Positions 34,401 through 43,768 are shown, counted from the stretch's first letter. The stretch: DNA of 64,000 nt from CAIODY01 sp046051225 (GCA_046051225.1 JBJOOR010000007.1:62001-126000), one strand, 5' to 3'. The notes: generated by a model from the letters alone, not told the origin. Program-made: numbers and translations.

Positions 34401-34579
34401 TATTCTTGGTAGTGTTAATACTATTTATATTTGGTGGAGAAGTAACAAGAGGCTTTGCATTTGCCATGTTGATAGGGGTAATTACAGGTACTTACTCATC
34501 TATATTTGTAGCCATGCCAGTATTATACGATCTTCGTGATAAGAAAGAAGACGAAATAGCTGCTGCAATAAAAAAATAA
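31457..34579 (+). CDS. secDF: Fused protein translocase subunits SecD-SecF
   Basis: 1040 residues. The SecD half contains GLDLQGGMSVVLQV, a large periplasmic region with an inserted low-complexity stretch (about 280-350), then NAGFWSFMVAFLVIVALMYLYY and IGMAVDTNVIIFERIKEE. The SecF half starts around residue 720 with GVDFLGGRTYTIQF and contains IIGYSMNDTVIVFDRIRE. Twelve helices fit the RND-like fold. It drives protein export using the proton motive force. The fusion is the rule in Bacteroidota. Strong terminator follows at 34603-34638. Confidence 0.97.
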   Translation: MQLKGLVRFVAIALIVLCIFQLSFTWVAHHTESKAQQMAEKLVGKGNASATADELKEQTRKAKNHILDSMNTETVYNLGLVKYTYQECKEQELGMGLDLQGGMSVVLQVSEEDVVNALAQNSTDANYKKAFELAKQKMTSSNEDFVALFSQSYNEVAPNGKLASIFNGAQLKDKINFNSSNSDVISAVTKEVKDAVKRTYNIISARIDKFGVTQANISLEERSGRILVELPGVDNPERVRKLLQATAKLEFWEMFDNAEIAKNILDANKVLSAKLKAQKGDNSADTTASLLNSAASDSSKKETTLTPVSGNKMAANVKADVKKSTVSAIKKDTSKSALIEKERADNALFTVWQPMLDQKGTFVQNTIIGYVSGKDTNKLNSYLSYPEVKAAFPKNALILYSAKPIDPEKRFGIKNATAAQKNLYEIYAIKKRMSDDNAPLDGSYVTNASRDVTQQGGNEIVMQMSSEGATIWQHLTAKNVKKPIAIVLDNKVYSAPTVQAEISGGRSSITGDFSAKEAIDMSNILQTGKLPAPARIIQEDIVGATLGDASINAGFWSFMVAFLVIVALMYLYYSIGGLISNVALVLNLFFTIGVLTGFGFSLSMSAIAGLVVTIGMAVDTNVIIFERIKEEILRGKSKQKIVEDGYKSSYAPIIDAHITTLLTGGILFYFGLGPVKGFATTLIVGLIINLFCGILITRWITDWMLSRNKNIEYITSLSRNMFKHFNFDFVGKRKYAFMISGALSLIGIASIFTRGFDKGVDFLGGRTYTIQFEKPLTTNEVREKLTVVFDKSAPIVKTVGSNNQMRITTSFKINESDPKTDSIVEQKLYIGLKDYFGDGDIKAFQKHVLSSQKVGPTIADDIKMSSIWATLVSLLVIFIYIVIRFRKWQYGLGTIISLFHDVTMVLGLFSIFHGILPFSLEIDQTFIAAILTIIGYSMNDTVIVFDRIREYVREQKGRDLKDVINDAINHTMSRTIMTSLTVFLVVLILFIFGGEVTRGFAFAMLIGVITGTYSSIFVAMPVLYDLRDKKEDEIAAAIKK

Positions 34580-34602
34580 TATTCGGATATTAAATAAAAC
34601 TT

Positions 34603-34638
34603 AAAGTCTGCTACTCAAAAAGTAGCAGACTTTTTTTA
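34603..34638 (+). terminator. secDF terminator
   Basis: AAAGTCTGCTACT (34603-34615) and its exact complement (34621-34633) around CAAAA, followed by a T-run. Confidence 0.92.
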
Positions 34639-34764
34639 TGAATTTACTTTCGAGAAAGATATTGGATAATTAAATTAATTGTTTTTTATTTACGTTCAAT
34701 AAATTTCAATTCAGATTCGTTAACTTGCTTGATAACTTTTTACTCAACTAACAAAATAATACAA

Positions 34765-35214
34765 ATGGAAAACCTTTTTCAAAAATCAACTTTGGATAAT
34801 GTAATGCAACGATTACAAAAAATAAACGCTACTACCCAACGCCAATGGGGTACAATGACGGCAGCTCAAATGCTTGCGCATACTAGCTCTCCATTAGAAT
34901 TTGCCATGGGTGATAAAACAGGCAAACAATCGTTTATTGGTAAAATATTTGCACCATTTGCAAAAAAGGCTTTTTTCGACGACAAACCATACAAACAAAA
35001 TTTGCCTACAGCCCCCGAATTCAAAACCATTGATGAAAAAGATTTTAATACAGAAAAACAACGCTTAATAAATTTATTGAACCGATTTAATGCAGATGGA
35101 AATAAAGTAGCAGGAAAAAATGCTCATCTGTTTTTAGGTACAATTACAGCTGATGAATGGGCAAGAACTATGTATAAGCATATTGATCACCATTTTCGCC
35201 AATTTGGTGTATAA
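34765..35214 (+). CDS. DUF1569 family protein
   Basis: 150 residues beginning MENLFQKSTLDNVMQRLQKI. WGTMTAAQMLAHTSSPLEFAMGD and the C-terminal DEWARTMYKHIDHHFRQFGV are DUF1569 signatures. The fold is a DinB-like four-helix bundle with histidines that could bind metal. Function unknown. The ATG at 34765 is used; the earlier in-frame TTG-like start (34729) adds a non-conserved stretch. Confidence 0.8.
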   Translation: MENLFQKSTLDNVMQRLQKINATTQRQWGTMTAAQMLAHTSSPLEFAMGDKTGKQSFIGKIFAPFAKKAFFDDKPYKQNLPTAPEFKTIDEKDFNTEKQRLINLLNRFNADGNKVAGKNAHLFLGTITADEWARTMYKHIDHHFRQFGV

Positions 35215-35246
35215 GCTTATTTCTTACTTTATAAATTTATCCAACC

Positions 35247-36584
35247 ATGCAAAGAAGAAGTTTTATAAAAAAAACAGCATTAGCCACCGCAAGTGTATTG
35301 ATAGCTCCGTACATTTTACCAAGTGGTAGATTATTTGCTGCTACAGGTAGCCGCATAGCCAATCATGTGGTGTATGTATTATTTGCAGGCGGAATAAGAA
35401 ATCAGGAAAGCGTTCACAAATCATATTTATCAGCCCAAACTGGGTTTTCGGCATCGGGCAATTTAATGGAAAATATGATTACAGGCACACCGCCAAATGG
35501 TAGTTTATTATATAATAGATGGTCGCCAATTCTAACCTCTCCCCTATCTCAACAAGGCGTTTTATTTCCTGAAATGGAATATAAAACTGGCCCAACAGGG
35601 CATTTCAATGGACATACAGTAGCTATCACTGGCAATTATACCAACACAGGATTAAATTTAAGTATTAATCCTGATATGCCTACCATTTTCGAATATTATA
35701 GAAAACACAGTACACCTTTAAAAAGTGCTTTAAATAGTTGGTGGATTAGCGAAGGCTTAGGCCCATATCCATCTTTAAACTATAGCCGTCATGCCGATTA
35801 CGGAGCAATGTATGGCGCTAACTATCTAAATCCATCTACAATTTTTCAAAATTATGGGCAACAATATTTAGCTGCGGCAAAAAATTATCAACCCGATGAT
35901 GTAAACCGAATGGAAGCCATGAAATCATTTTTGAATAATAGCTTTCATCAATCAGCCAATGCTTTACCAGGCATTAAAAATGATTTTGCTGATAAGCAGC
36001 AAATAAAAAGTTTTATCTCAAATTTAATTTCAAAAACACAAAATAATCAAATGCAATGGCCTTTGCCTGCATCGGCTACCACCAACGATTTATCGGGCGA
36101 TTTAACCAATTTAGCTTATGGCTGGGAAGTAATGAATACATTTAAACCCGAGCTAATGGTTATAAATACTTTTAATTTAGATGTTTGCCACAGCGACTTT
36201 ACAGGCTATTTGCAATTTTTACATAAGGCTGATTATGGCATAGGTTGGTTATGGAATAAAATACAATCAACACCAGGATTGATGAATGATACAGTGTTAA
36301 TCTGTATGCCCGAACATGGCAGGAACTTACAACCCAATGCCATTTATGATGCTAATGGATTAAGAGCCTTTGATCATACTAGCGACCAAAACAGTAGAAG
36401 AATGTTTGGGCTAATGGTAGGTCCCAATGGTAAAGTAAAACAAAATTCAATCTTTGGTTCGCAATCTACACCTGTAGGCGAAAGCATTGATATGGTACCA
36501 ACAATTGCACATATTTTAGGATTTGACAATGATATTCCTTCTGGTTTATTACCAGGCAGAGTACTTACCGAAGCTTTTATTTGA
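35247..36584 (+). CDS. Tat-exported DUF1501/alkaline phosphatase-superfamily-like protein
   Basis: 445 residues. N-terminal RRSFIKKTALATASVLIAPYI is a twin-arginine signal. Segments such as VLICMPEHGRNL, FDHTSDQNSRRMFGLMVGP, and VDMVPT-like DMVPTIAHILGF resemble the metal-binding positions of the alkaline phosphatase superfamily and DUF1501. Predicted to act in the periplasm; substrate unknown. Convergent with the TPR gene across a shared terminator. Confidence 0.7.
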   Translation: MQRRSFIKKTALATASVLIAPYILPSGRLFAATGSRIANHVVYVLFAGGIRNQESVHKSYLSAQTGFSASGNLMENMITGTPPNGSLLYNRWSPILTSPLSQQGVLFPEMEYKTGPTGHFNGHTVAITGNYTNTGLNLSINPDMPTIFEYYRKHSTPLKSALNSWWISEGLGPYPSLNYSRHADYGAMYGANYLNPSTIFQNYGQQYLAAAKNYQPDDVNRMEAMKSFLNNSFHQSANALPGIKNDFADKQQIKSFISNLISKTQNNQMQWPLPASATTNDLSGDLTNLAYGWEVMNTFKPELMVINTFNLDVCHSDFTGYLQFLHKADYGIGWLWNKIQSTPGLMNDTVLICMPEHGRNLQPNAIYDANGLRAFDHTSDQNSRRMFGLMVGPNGKVKQNSIFGSQSTPVGESIDMVPTIAHILGFDNDIPSGLLPGRVLTEAFI

Positions 36585-36628
36585 TAGCTGCTTATCTTTC
36601 CTTTATTTTTTACTTGTTTACAAAAATA

Positions 36629-36664
36629 AAAAAGCCATATTCAATTAATTGAATATGGCTTTTT
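36629..36664. terminator. Bidirectional terminator
   Basis: A perfect 36-bp palindrome, arms AAAAAGCCATATTCAATT and its complement, between convergent genes. Works in both directions. Confidence 0.92.
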
Positions 36665-36683
36665 ATGAATATATAATTTTTCA

Positions 36684-38276
36684 TTACTTAAACCCCTTCA
36701 ATGCCTCTTTGGCTTGTGCATCTTCAGGATCTAAAACCAATATTTTTTCAATAAAACTTTTTGCTGTTGTATTATCATTTTGTTGAATAGCGGCATACGA
36801 AGCCAAATACCTATAAGCATTTATTATTTGACCTTTATTTTTTACATCATCCATTTTTACAGTTTCCAAATATTTTTCATAAAAAGGTTTAGCCAATCCC
36901 AATGCACTTTCAGGATCTAATCGAATACAACATTGAGCCCTACCCAACCAACCACTTGGCGATGAAGGCAAAATTTCTGTAATTTTTTTATTTACCGAAT
37001 CTGCCATTTTCCAATTTTCATTATAATAATAACTTCTTGAAGCATAAAAATAAGTATTTGCATTGCCTTTATATCCACTGTTCATAGCTGCTTCGTAATC
37101 AGCAATTACTTGGCTATATTTTTTTTGTTTAAAATTAATAGCCAAAATATCGTTTGTAAAATCAGCATTTTTATCTACTTCCATTGCCTTTTTCATAGTA
37201 ATGATTGCAATAGAATCTTTACCAGTTTTGGTTAATGCTTTTACATAATTTGTATAATCGGTGGCCAACATTTTATCAACTGGTACTAATCTAAAATAAT
37301 TAGCAAAAGCAGATTCGGCTTCGGGCATTTTATCTTGCTTTACCAATGAGTAAGCTAAATAGCGATACAATTTATAATTGTTCGGTTGGCTCAAAAGTTC
37401 AGTATTTGCAGCTTTTATTACATCGTCATATCTTTCGGTTTTATACAAATTAATTACATTTCTTACTCTTGTTTCAGGTGTTTGATCTGCATATTTTAAA
37501 TAAGTATCATATTCTGTTTTTGCTTTTTCAAATTTGCCCGAGAAAAAATATAAATCAGATAATTCACGATGAGCTGGCGGAAATGCTTCATCTATCTCAA
37601 TTGCTTTATTAAAATCTTTTGCTGCTTCATCTAAATTTTTTGCTCTTACATATATCATTCCCATTTTAACCAATGCAGATGCACGTTTTGGGTCGTTAGC
37701 AACCGCAGCTTCATAATTTGTCATGGCATTACCCCCATCATTTTTAAATAAATAAGCATCGCCTAAAGCCTCATAAGCACCTGCACTTTTATCATTCATT
37801 TCAATTTTCTTTTTCATTAATTCGATGGCTAAATCAGGCATCCCATTTTTTTCATCGCATATATATCCTTTGGCCACTAATACCGCAGTAGGAATATCTT
37901 TGCCACTAACCATATCAATTACTTTATTGAAATTTTTTAGTACATCGTCTTTTTTGCCTTCTACTAAAAAACATTTTCCTAAGCCTACATAATTAGCAGG
38001 AAAACGTGGATTAGCAGCTATTCCACCTTGATAAATAATTTTAGCCGAATCAAATTGTTCGTTTTTAAAATAGGCTTCGCCCAAATTAAACCACTTATCA
38101 GCATCCGTAGAATTTGCTTTTAATATTGGTATATAAATACTTTTTGCAGTTGAAAAATTTTCATACAACATTGCCTTTGCACCATCGGCTTCGGTTTGGG
38201 CATTTACATTTTTAGAGAAGATAAATAAGCTGGATGCAGCCACTATAAATATTTTTTTCATTGCTATGTTTTTCAA
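36684..38276 (-). CDS. Secreted tetratricopeptide-repeat protein
   Basis: 530 residues. Signal peptide in KKIFIVAASSLFIFSKNVNAQ; the start may be M1 or M6. The rest is a series of about ten TPR units (for example DADKWFNLGEAYFKNEQFDSA, PPAHRELSDLYFFSGKFEKA). It is likely periplasmic and may act as a scaffold. It is the last gene of the pgk-tonB-PstS-TPR unit, 24 bp after the PstS-like gene. Confidence 0.88.
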   Translation of the reverse strand: MKNIAMKKIFIVAASSLFIFSKNVNAQTEADGAKAMLYENFSTAKSIYIPILKANSTDADKWFNLGEAYFKNEQFDSAKIIYQGGIAANPRFPANYVGLGKCFLVEGKKDDVLKNFNKVIDMVSGKDIPTAVLVAKGYICDEKNGMPDLAIELMKKKIEMNDKSAGAYEALGDAYLFKNDGGNAMTNYEAAVANDPKRASALVKMGMIYVRAKNLDEAAKDFNKAIEIDEAFPPAHRELSDLYFFSGKFEKAKTEYDTYLKYADQTPETRVRNVINLYKTERYDDVIKAANTELLSQPNNYKLYRYLAYSLVKQDKMPEAESAFANYFRLVPVDKMLATDYTNYVKALTKTGKDSIAIITMKKAMEVDKNADFTNDILAINFKQKKYSQVIADYEAAMNSGYKGNANTYFYASRSYYYNENWKMADSVNKKITEILPSSPSGWLGRAQCCIRLDPESALGLAKPFYEKYLETVKMDDVKNKGQIINAYRYLASYAAIQQNDNTTAKSFIEKILVLDPEDAQAKEALKGFK

Positions 38277-38299
38277 TACTTGATGATTAACGATTTTGA

Positions 38300-39259
38300 T
38301 TAAATTTTATTTTTTAAATGAATAATTCTGATAGGCATAGTAGATGGCACCAAGCCACGTTTAGAAATTATGCGCTGACCTTTGTCGCTTGCTAAGAAAG
38401 ATACAAAGCCAGTGCCAAGCCCTGCTCGGGCTTCACGACTTACTGAATAAATATGTCGAGTAAGTGGATAAAAGCCGCTATAAATATAGCTTTGTAAAGG
38501 TTGAGGATAATCTACTTCAACCCTTTTAATTGGATTAATACCTACTACTTTTACTTTGCCGGTAAATCCTAATGGGTCTTTAGCCTCAATGTCTTTACAC
38601 CAATTTACACCAATAATTCCAATTGCATTTTCATTTTTATTTACATAATCAATTACTTCTTCATTGGTTTTTGTAGCAAAAATATTTTTGGGTAATTCGT
38701 TGCCCCGAATGATAGAATCCTTAATATATCGTAATGTGCTACTAGTAGGATTATCAAATACAATTTGAATATTGCTTAATGTAGAATTCGAACTTATATT
38801 TTTCCAAGTCGAAATTTTGCCTGTAAGTATTTGTGTAAGTTGGATATAATTCAATACTGTATCCTTATTGTTATTATTTACTACAAATGCAATGGCATCT
38901 TTAGCAATATTGGTTTCAATAGGAAAATATTTTTGTTCGTTTAAATTTTTCTGTTCATCCACGTTTAATTTTCGAGCTACAATAATTACTTTAGAAGTAT
39001 CAGTAATTAAATCTTTAAAACATTCCAATTCACTTTCATATCGCACGTTTACATGAGCATTTTTATACAAAGCATGAAATACTGTAATCTCTGAATCGAT
39101 GATTGGCTTTAGTGTTTCATCAACGCTTATAGTTACATTGCCCGAAGTTGGTGTATCATCATATTTTGATTCTGATGTTGAATTGCAGCTAAATTGAAAT
39201 GCAATCAGCAAAATAAAAACAATACTTTTTATCCAGTTTGTTTTACAAATCATAATCAT
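38300..39259 (-). CDS. PstS-like phosphate-binding lipoprotein
   Basis: 319 residues. Lipobox in AFQFSC near residue 25. The body matches PstS-like solute-binding domains: NVTISVDETLKPIIDSEITVF, then AIAFVVNNNNKD, TGKISTWKNI and a C-terminal SRQARAGLGTGFVSFLASDKGQ-like end (here SREARAGL). In Bacteroidota, similar proteins sit with TonB/ExbB/ExbD and a TPR protein and may not bind phosphate for ABC import. No permease is here. Overlaps the upstream small gene by 4 bp (ATGA). Confidence 0.82.
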   Translation of the reverse strand: MIMICKTNWIKSIVFILLIAFQFSCNSTSESKYDDTPTSGNVTISVDETLKPIIDSEITVFHALYKNAHVNVRYESELECFKDLITDTSKVIIVARKLNVDEQKNLNEQKYFPIETNIAKDAIAFVVNNNNKDTVLNYIQLTQILTGKISTWKNISSNSTLSNIQIVFDNPTSSTLRYIKDSIIRGNELPKNIFATKTNEEVIDYVNKNENAIGIIGVNWCKDIEAKDPLGFTGKVKVVGINPIKRVEVDYPQPLQSYIYSGFYPLTRHIYSVSREARAGLGTGFVSFLASDKGQRIISKRGLVPSTMPIRIIHLKNKI

Positions 39260-39447
39260 TGTTGTTTTGTTTTAAAAGCTCTCCATAATCTAAACAAACC
39301 ATAGGCAAGCATAAAAAATGCTAAGCCATATACTTTAGTAGTTCCAAAAGTTGGCTTTAAATACGTATCGAAAAATGCTAAAAAAACAGCAATAAAAATA
39401 TACATAAATCCTGCTGCAATATTTACGTAGTACAATGCTTTTGACAT
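39256..39447 (-). CDS. Small two-helix membrane protein
   Basis: 63 residues, MSKALYYVNIAAGFMYIFIAVFLAFF then TTKVYGLAFFMLAYGLFRLWRAFK. Two predicted helices with a short loop. No recognised domain. Position between tonB-like and PstS-like genes, with a 4-bp stop-start overlap, is typical of a conserved Bacteroidota cluster. Role unknown. Confidence 0.75.
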   Translation of the reverse strand: MSKALYYVNIAAGFMYIFIAVFLAFFDTYLKPTFGTTKVYGLAFFMLAYGLFRLWRAFKTKQQ

Positions 39448-39458
39448 ATTAATTCTAA

Positions 39459-40175
39459 TTATTTTGAAATCTTAAATTCAAACGGGATGGTTACAAAACT
39501 ATCAACCCATTTATTATTTATGTAAGCAGGCATCCACTTTTTTGGCATCAAATTAAAAACTCGTAAAGCCTCTGCATCAAGCAACTTACTTACCGAAGTA
39601 ATAATTTCTGGATTACTAATCATTCCATCTTTTGATACAAAAGCTTTAATAATGCATGTGCCTTCTATCATTTTCTTTTTAGCTTTTTCAGGATAAGAAA
39701 TATTATTTTTAATAAATAATTTCATCGATTCTTCGCCGCCAGGAAATTGAGGTTTGTCGGGTTGTAAATTATCTGTTTCAGTTTCTAAATTAAATACGAT
39801 AGGAAAAACCATTTTCACATTTACTATTTTCCCATTCTGCATGCCAGGTTTCCAATCGGGCGATAGTTTTAACACTCTAATTGCCTCTTCGCCACAGCCG
39901 CCGCCAATATCTCTTAATACTTTTAAATCGGTTAGCTTTCCCTCGGTTGTTACCACAAATGAAACCATTACTCTGCCTTCAATATTTTCATTTTTTGCAC
40001 TTTCAGGATATTTGATATTTACTGAAATAAATTTCATCAATGCAGCTTCGCCGCCAATAAATTCGGGCATTTGCTGAACATAAGAAAATACTTCTAAATT
40101 ATTTTGCTGGGCAAAAATATTTTTTTGCAAAAACAAAAAACTGATTACTAAAACAATTGAAATTTTTTTGTACAT
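39459..40175 (-). CDS. Protein with two TonB C-terminal domains
   Basis: 238 residues. After a signal or anchor helix there are two TonB_C domains: MPEFIGGEAALMKFISVNIKYPESAKNENIEGRVMVSFVV, and PQFPGGEESMKLFIKNNISYPEKAKKKMIEGTCIIKAF. The repeat arrangement suggests a periplasmic energy-transducing or TonB-related scaffold. No proline-rich spacer, so it is not a classic TonB. ExbB and ExbD are absent from the window. Confidence 0.82.
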   Translation of the reverse strand: MYKKISIVLVISFLFLQKNIFAQQNNLEVFSYVQQMPEFIGGEAALMKFISVNIKYPESAKNENIEGRVMVSFVVTTEGKLTDLKVLRDIGGGCGEEAIRVLKLSPDWKPGMQNGKIVNVKMVFPIVFNLETETDNLQPDKPQFPGGEESMKLFIKNNISYPEKAKKKMIEGTCIIKAFVSKDGMISNPEIITSVSKLLDAEALRVFNLMPKKWMPAYINNKWVDSFVTIPFEFKISK

Positions 40176-40199
40176 ATTTTAATATTAGATGCTTAAAAA

Positions 40200-41414
40200 T
40201 TAATTTTCCATAACGGTTTTCTTTTCAATAGCAGCTACGCCAGGCAATTCCTTTCCTTCAAAAAATTCTAACAATGCGCCGCCACCTGTACTTACATAAC
40301 TTACACCTGAAGCTAAATTAAATTGGTTAATTGCCGCAGCACTATCGCCACCGCCGATTAGCGAAAATGCTCCATTTGATGTAGCATCAACAATGGCTTC
40401 GGCTATTTTTTTTGTTCCGTTTTCAAATGCTTTCATTTCAAAAACACCCATTGGTCCATTCCATAAAATGGTTTTCGAATTTTTAATTTGAGTTGAAAAA
40501 AGTTCAATTGCTTTTTCGCCAATATCCAATCCCATCCACTCGGCAGGAATGTTTTCATTATCTACTGTTGATATTGAAGCATCAGCCGCAAATTTATCTG
40601 CAATTACAGAATCTAAAGCCAACAACAATTTTACATTTTTTGATTTTGCTTTTTCAATTAATTCTTTTGCTGTTTCTACTTTATCATCTTCGCAAAGCGA
40701 TTTGCCAATTGATTTGCCTTGAGCTTTCATAAATGTATACGTCATGCCGCCACCAATTATCAAAGCATCTACGGTGTCCATCAATTTTTCAATAATCATT
40801 ATTTTATCCGATACTTTTGCGCCGCCAATGATAGCAGTAAAAGGCTTTTCGGGGTGTAAAATAACTTTTCGAGCATTAGCTACTTCGGCAGCCATTAAAT
40901 AGCCAAACATTTTTTTATCATCTGCAAAATGATTGGCAATAATAGTTGTAGAGGCATGCGCCCTGTGTGCTGTACCAAATGCATCATTCACATATACATC
41001 GGCATACGATGCTAATTTTTTCGCAAAATCATCATTCCCTTTTTCTTCTTCTTTATAAAATCTTAAGTTTTCGAGCAATAAAACTTCGCCGCTTTTTAAT
41101 GCTGCCGATTTTTCAATTGCCTCATCGCCTGCGCAATCATTAGCAAACTGAATAGGCAAATTATTGAGTAATGCTGATAAATGACTCACTACATGTTTTA
41201 ACGAATATTTTTCAGTTGGCCCTTCTTTTGGTCGACCTAAATGACTCATTAGAATTACACTTCCACCATCATTCAATATTTTATTAATAGTGGGCAAAGC
41301 CGCTTTTATTCGGCTATCATCAGTAATTTTAAATTCGGCATTTAATGGCACATTAAAATCTACACGAATAATAGCTCGGTGGTTATTAAAATTAAAACTT
41401 TCAACTGTTTTCAT
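40200..41414 (-). CDS. pgk: Phosphoglycerate kinase
   Basis: 404 residues. RVDFNVPLN, SHLGRPKEGP, ENLRFYKEEEKGN, DAFGTAHRAHAST, GGAKVSDKI, GGGMTYTFMKAQG and a C-terminal GGGDSAAA, STGGGALLEFFEGKELPG are all PGK signatures. Catalyses the ATP-forming step between 1,3-bisphosphoglycerate and 3-phosphoglycerate. Leads a unit with the TonB-like, small membrane, PstS-like and TPR genes. Confidence 0.98.
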   Translation of the reverse strand: MKTVESFNFNNHRAIIRVDFNVPLNAEFKITDDSRIKAALPTINKILNDGGSVILMSHLGRPKEGPTEKYSLKHVVSHLSALLNNLPIQFANDCAGDEAIEKSAALKSGEVLLLENLRFYKEEEKGNDDFAKKLASYADVYVNDAFGTAHRAHASTTIIANHFADDKKMFGYLMAAEVANARKVILHPEKPFTAIIGGAKVSDKIMIIEKLMDTVDALIIGGGMTYTFMKAQGKSIGKSLCEDDKVETAKELIEKAKSKNVKLLLALDSVIADKFAADASISTVDNENIPAEWMGLDIGEKAIELFSTQIKNSKTILWNGPMGVFEMKAFENGTKKIAEAIVDATSNGAFSLIGGGDSAAAINQFNLASGVSYVSTGGGALLEFFEGKELPGVAAIEKKTVMEN

Positions 41415-41445
41415 TTGATGAATAATTTATTTTTAAAATGGATTG

Positions 41446-41453
41446 CAAAAATA
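41446..41453 (-). promoter_or_regulatory. pgk promoter -7 element
   Basis: TATTTTTG on the minus strand (41453-41446) is a perfect TAnnTTTG match, 32 bp upstream of the pgk ATG. Confidence 0.55.
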
Positions 41454-41481
41454 TAAACGAAATGCTTTAGAATTTTATTTT

Positions 41482-42114
41482 TTAGTTACTTCTTTTCAAA
41501 TTCATTTTTTCGGATAACCAATACACAATGCAGGTAAGTTCTACTCCTATTATCATTCCAAAATAAGTATCACAAACAAAATGAGCTGCTAAATAAACTC
41601 TTGAAATGCCTACTGCCAAAGCAATAAATGCAAACGCGATTGACCAATATTTATTTTTTACCAATAGTGCTAACAAACAAAAAATACTAAAAGCGGATGT
41701 AGTATGACCCGATGGAAAGCTAGACCAATGAAGTATTTCGGCACCAGTTGGAAAATTAATGGCAATATGTTGCTGCGAAAAATACTCAACAGGTCGGGGA
41801 ATATTATCTAAAAAATATTTGATTAATTGAGCCACCAAACTGGTAAGTGCAAAGCATATAATAGCTATCATTCCTTTCCATTTATCTACCATTAATAATG
41901 CTACACAAACGGCTGCATAAGTATAACCGCTGCCTAAAAATGTGAAAATTTTGAATAAAAAATTTGAATAGCTATTTACAAATAAGTTGATAAATAAAAA
42001 CAATTCTTGTTGCGAATAATTTATTTGCAATATGCCAAAACTAACTACCAATAAACCATACAGCCAAAAAAAATATTTAATTTCAGGTTTATTAGAATAA
42101 TACAATGAATACAT
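41482..42114 (-). CDS. PAP2-family membrane phosphatase
   Basis: 210 residues, about six helices. KYFLDNIPRP, FPSGHTTSAFS and SRVYLAAHFVCDTYFG are the three conserved motifs of PAP2/undecaprenyl-pyrophosphate phosphatase-like enzymes. It hydrolyses lipid phosphates in the membrane; the substrate is unknown. It lies 15 bp after the LptF/G-like gene. Confidence 0.9.
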   Translation of the reverse strand: MYSLYYSNKPEIKYFFWLYGLLVVSFGILQINYSQQELFLFINLFVNSYSNFLFKIFTFLGSGYTYAAVCVALLMVDKWKGMIAIICFALTSLVAQLIKYFLDNIPRPVEYFSQQHIAINFPTGAEILHWSSFPSGHTTSAFSIFCLLALLVKNKYWSIAFAFIALAVGISRVYLAAHFVCDTYFGMIIGVELTCIVYWLSEKMNLKRSN

Positions 42115-42129
42115 TTTGTGAACAGAAGT

Positions 42130-43581
42130 TTATTGATAATTTTTAAAAATAAATTTCGGTTTCAAAAATTTCGGAATCCATTTCATGGTGTAGAATTTAT
42201 GGATAATAGAATCACGAGATAAGAATATCAAGGCATCTTGTCGGGCTTTATTTACCACCCACAATGCCACAGGAAACAACACAATTAATGGCAACCAACA
42301 CCCCAACCATACTGGCATTTTCATGCCTTCGGCAAATTTTTGTCCTGTCATATTTGCTACATGAAACACTACAAAAAATACAACAGCCACCACCAAAGGC
42401 ATACCCAAGCCGCCTTTACGAATAATAGCACCCAATGCACCACCCATAATAATTAAAAGTAAACAAGCCAACGAGTATGAAAATTTATGATGAATTTCAA
42501 TATCAAATCGAGCTACATTTTCTTTTGAATAGCCTACATCTCTACTAGTTGAACTAATATTTGAACGTACATCTTGTGCTATACTGAAAGCCTTTTCGGC
42601 TATTCTTGTTCTGTTTTTTTTAGGCAAGGATGCAAAAAAATCGGCAACAGGTTTTGATGATTTTACAACCTGTAAATTAGAATCGGGCAGATAATTAAAA
42701 TTATAAAATCTACTGATGTAATTATTCAAATAAGAATAGTACTGCATGCGTTGCTTAAAAATAGTATCTACTTGGCTATTCAGTTGTTTAATATTCATCA
42801 TTTGATAATGATTCTTAAACAAATTTTCATTAGTACGTTCAAATCTAAAACCCGATAAATCAAAATACTTTTTATACTCTTTAAAATCGCTACGTACAAA
42901 CTCGGCCGACTGGGTATTTTTTGGTGGCATATCTTGATAATGCGACCCATCTTTTAAAGTAATAATTAAAAATCGCTTATCGGCTGTAGTTACCAATTCG
43001 CCTTGCTTTGCTACAATAATATTATCATTGCCTCTGCCACTTGTATGGTCATAAATCATTACATCGTGTATCGTTTTTCCATCTGCATCTTTCTTCGAAA
43101 TTTTGATTGAATAGCCTTCAATTCCATTATTAAATTTTCCTTCTTTTATGCTTAATGATGGTTTACTATTTTGAATATCATATAATAAAGTACCCGATTT
43201 TAAATTGGCAACTGGAATAATATAATTATTAAAAATAAATGCAAACAGCGATAATGATAAACCTGCAAAAACTATAGAACGCATAAATCTGAACAATGAA
43301 ATACCCGACGATTTGAATGCTGTAAGTTCTTGAAATTCGGCAAGGTTTCCCATCGTCATGATAGAAGCCAAAAGACATGCAAGCGGCAATGAAAGCGGAA
43401 CAAGACTAGCAGATGTAAAAAATAAAAGTTTGGCAATTACCAATCCATCTAAATCTTTACCTGCTAAATCATCAATATACTTCCACACAAATTGCATTAA
43501 AAACACAAAAAGTGTAATAAAAAAAGTAGCAATAAAGGGTGGTATAAACGACCGTAAAATCAGCCAGTCTATTTTTTTCAT
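42130..43581 (-). CDS. LptF/LptG-family permease
   Basis: 483 residues. Three N-terminal helices (including LILRSFIPPFIATFFITLFVFLMQFVWKYIDDLAGK), a periplasmic domain with GIEGYSIKISKKDADGKTIHDVMIYDH, and three C-terminal helices. It is the membrane part of the LPS transporter that extracts LPS with LptB. Whether it corresponds to LptF or LptG cannot be told. Bacteroidota usually have one or two copies. Confidence 0.9.
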   Translation of the reverse strand: MKKIDWLILRSFIPPFIATFFITLFVFLMQFVWKYIDDLAGKDLDGLVIAKLLFFTSASLVPLSLPLACLLASIMTMGNLAEFQELTAFKSSGISLFRFMRSIVFAGLSLSLFAFIFNNYIIPVANLKSGTLLYDIQNSKPSLSIKEGKFNNGIEGYSIKISKKDADGKTIHDVMIYDHTSGRGNDNIIVAKQGELVTTADKRFLIITLKDGSHYQDMPPKNTQSAEFVRSDFKEYKKYFDLSGFRFERTNENLFKNHYQMMNIKQLNSQVDTIFKQRMQYYSYLNNYISRFYNFNYLPDSNLQVVKSSKPVADFFASLPKKNRTRIAEKAFSIAQDVRSNISSTSRDVGYSKENVARFDIEIHHKFSYSLACLLLIIMGGALGAIIRKGGLGMPLVVAVVFFVVFHVANMTGQKFAEGMKMPVWLGCWLPLIVLFPVALWVVNKARQDALIFLSRDSIIHKFYTMKWIPKFLKPKFIFKNYQ

Positions 43582-43686
43582 GCTGAAAATTTAGTGCTGA
43601 AAGATACTACACAATCGCCAAACTTAAAATGATTATAAAATTGAAATTGATAATAAAGTATGAATAATATTTTATCGTTTTACATT

Positions 43687-43738
43687 CGCAATCGGAGATT
43701 GCTGTCAGCCAAAGCGTAGTCGGAAACATACGCTTGTC
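43687..43738 (+). repeat. REP element, copy 1
   Basis: Starts CGCAATCGGAGATTGCTGTC, i.e. a GCAATC-GGA-GATTGC hairpin, then AGCGTAGTCGGAAACATACG with a degenerate second hairpin. Shares its sequence with copies 2-4 around the RAYT gene. Confidence 0.8.
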
Positions 43739-43768
43739 AAATACACGTTTTTATACTATGTTTGTTAA

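Noticed and set aside
39459..40175. Full TonB-ExbB-ExbD system
   Set aside because: No exbB or exbD in the window and no proline-rich TonB spacer.
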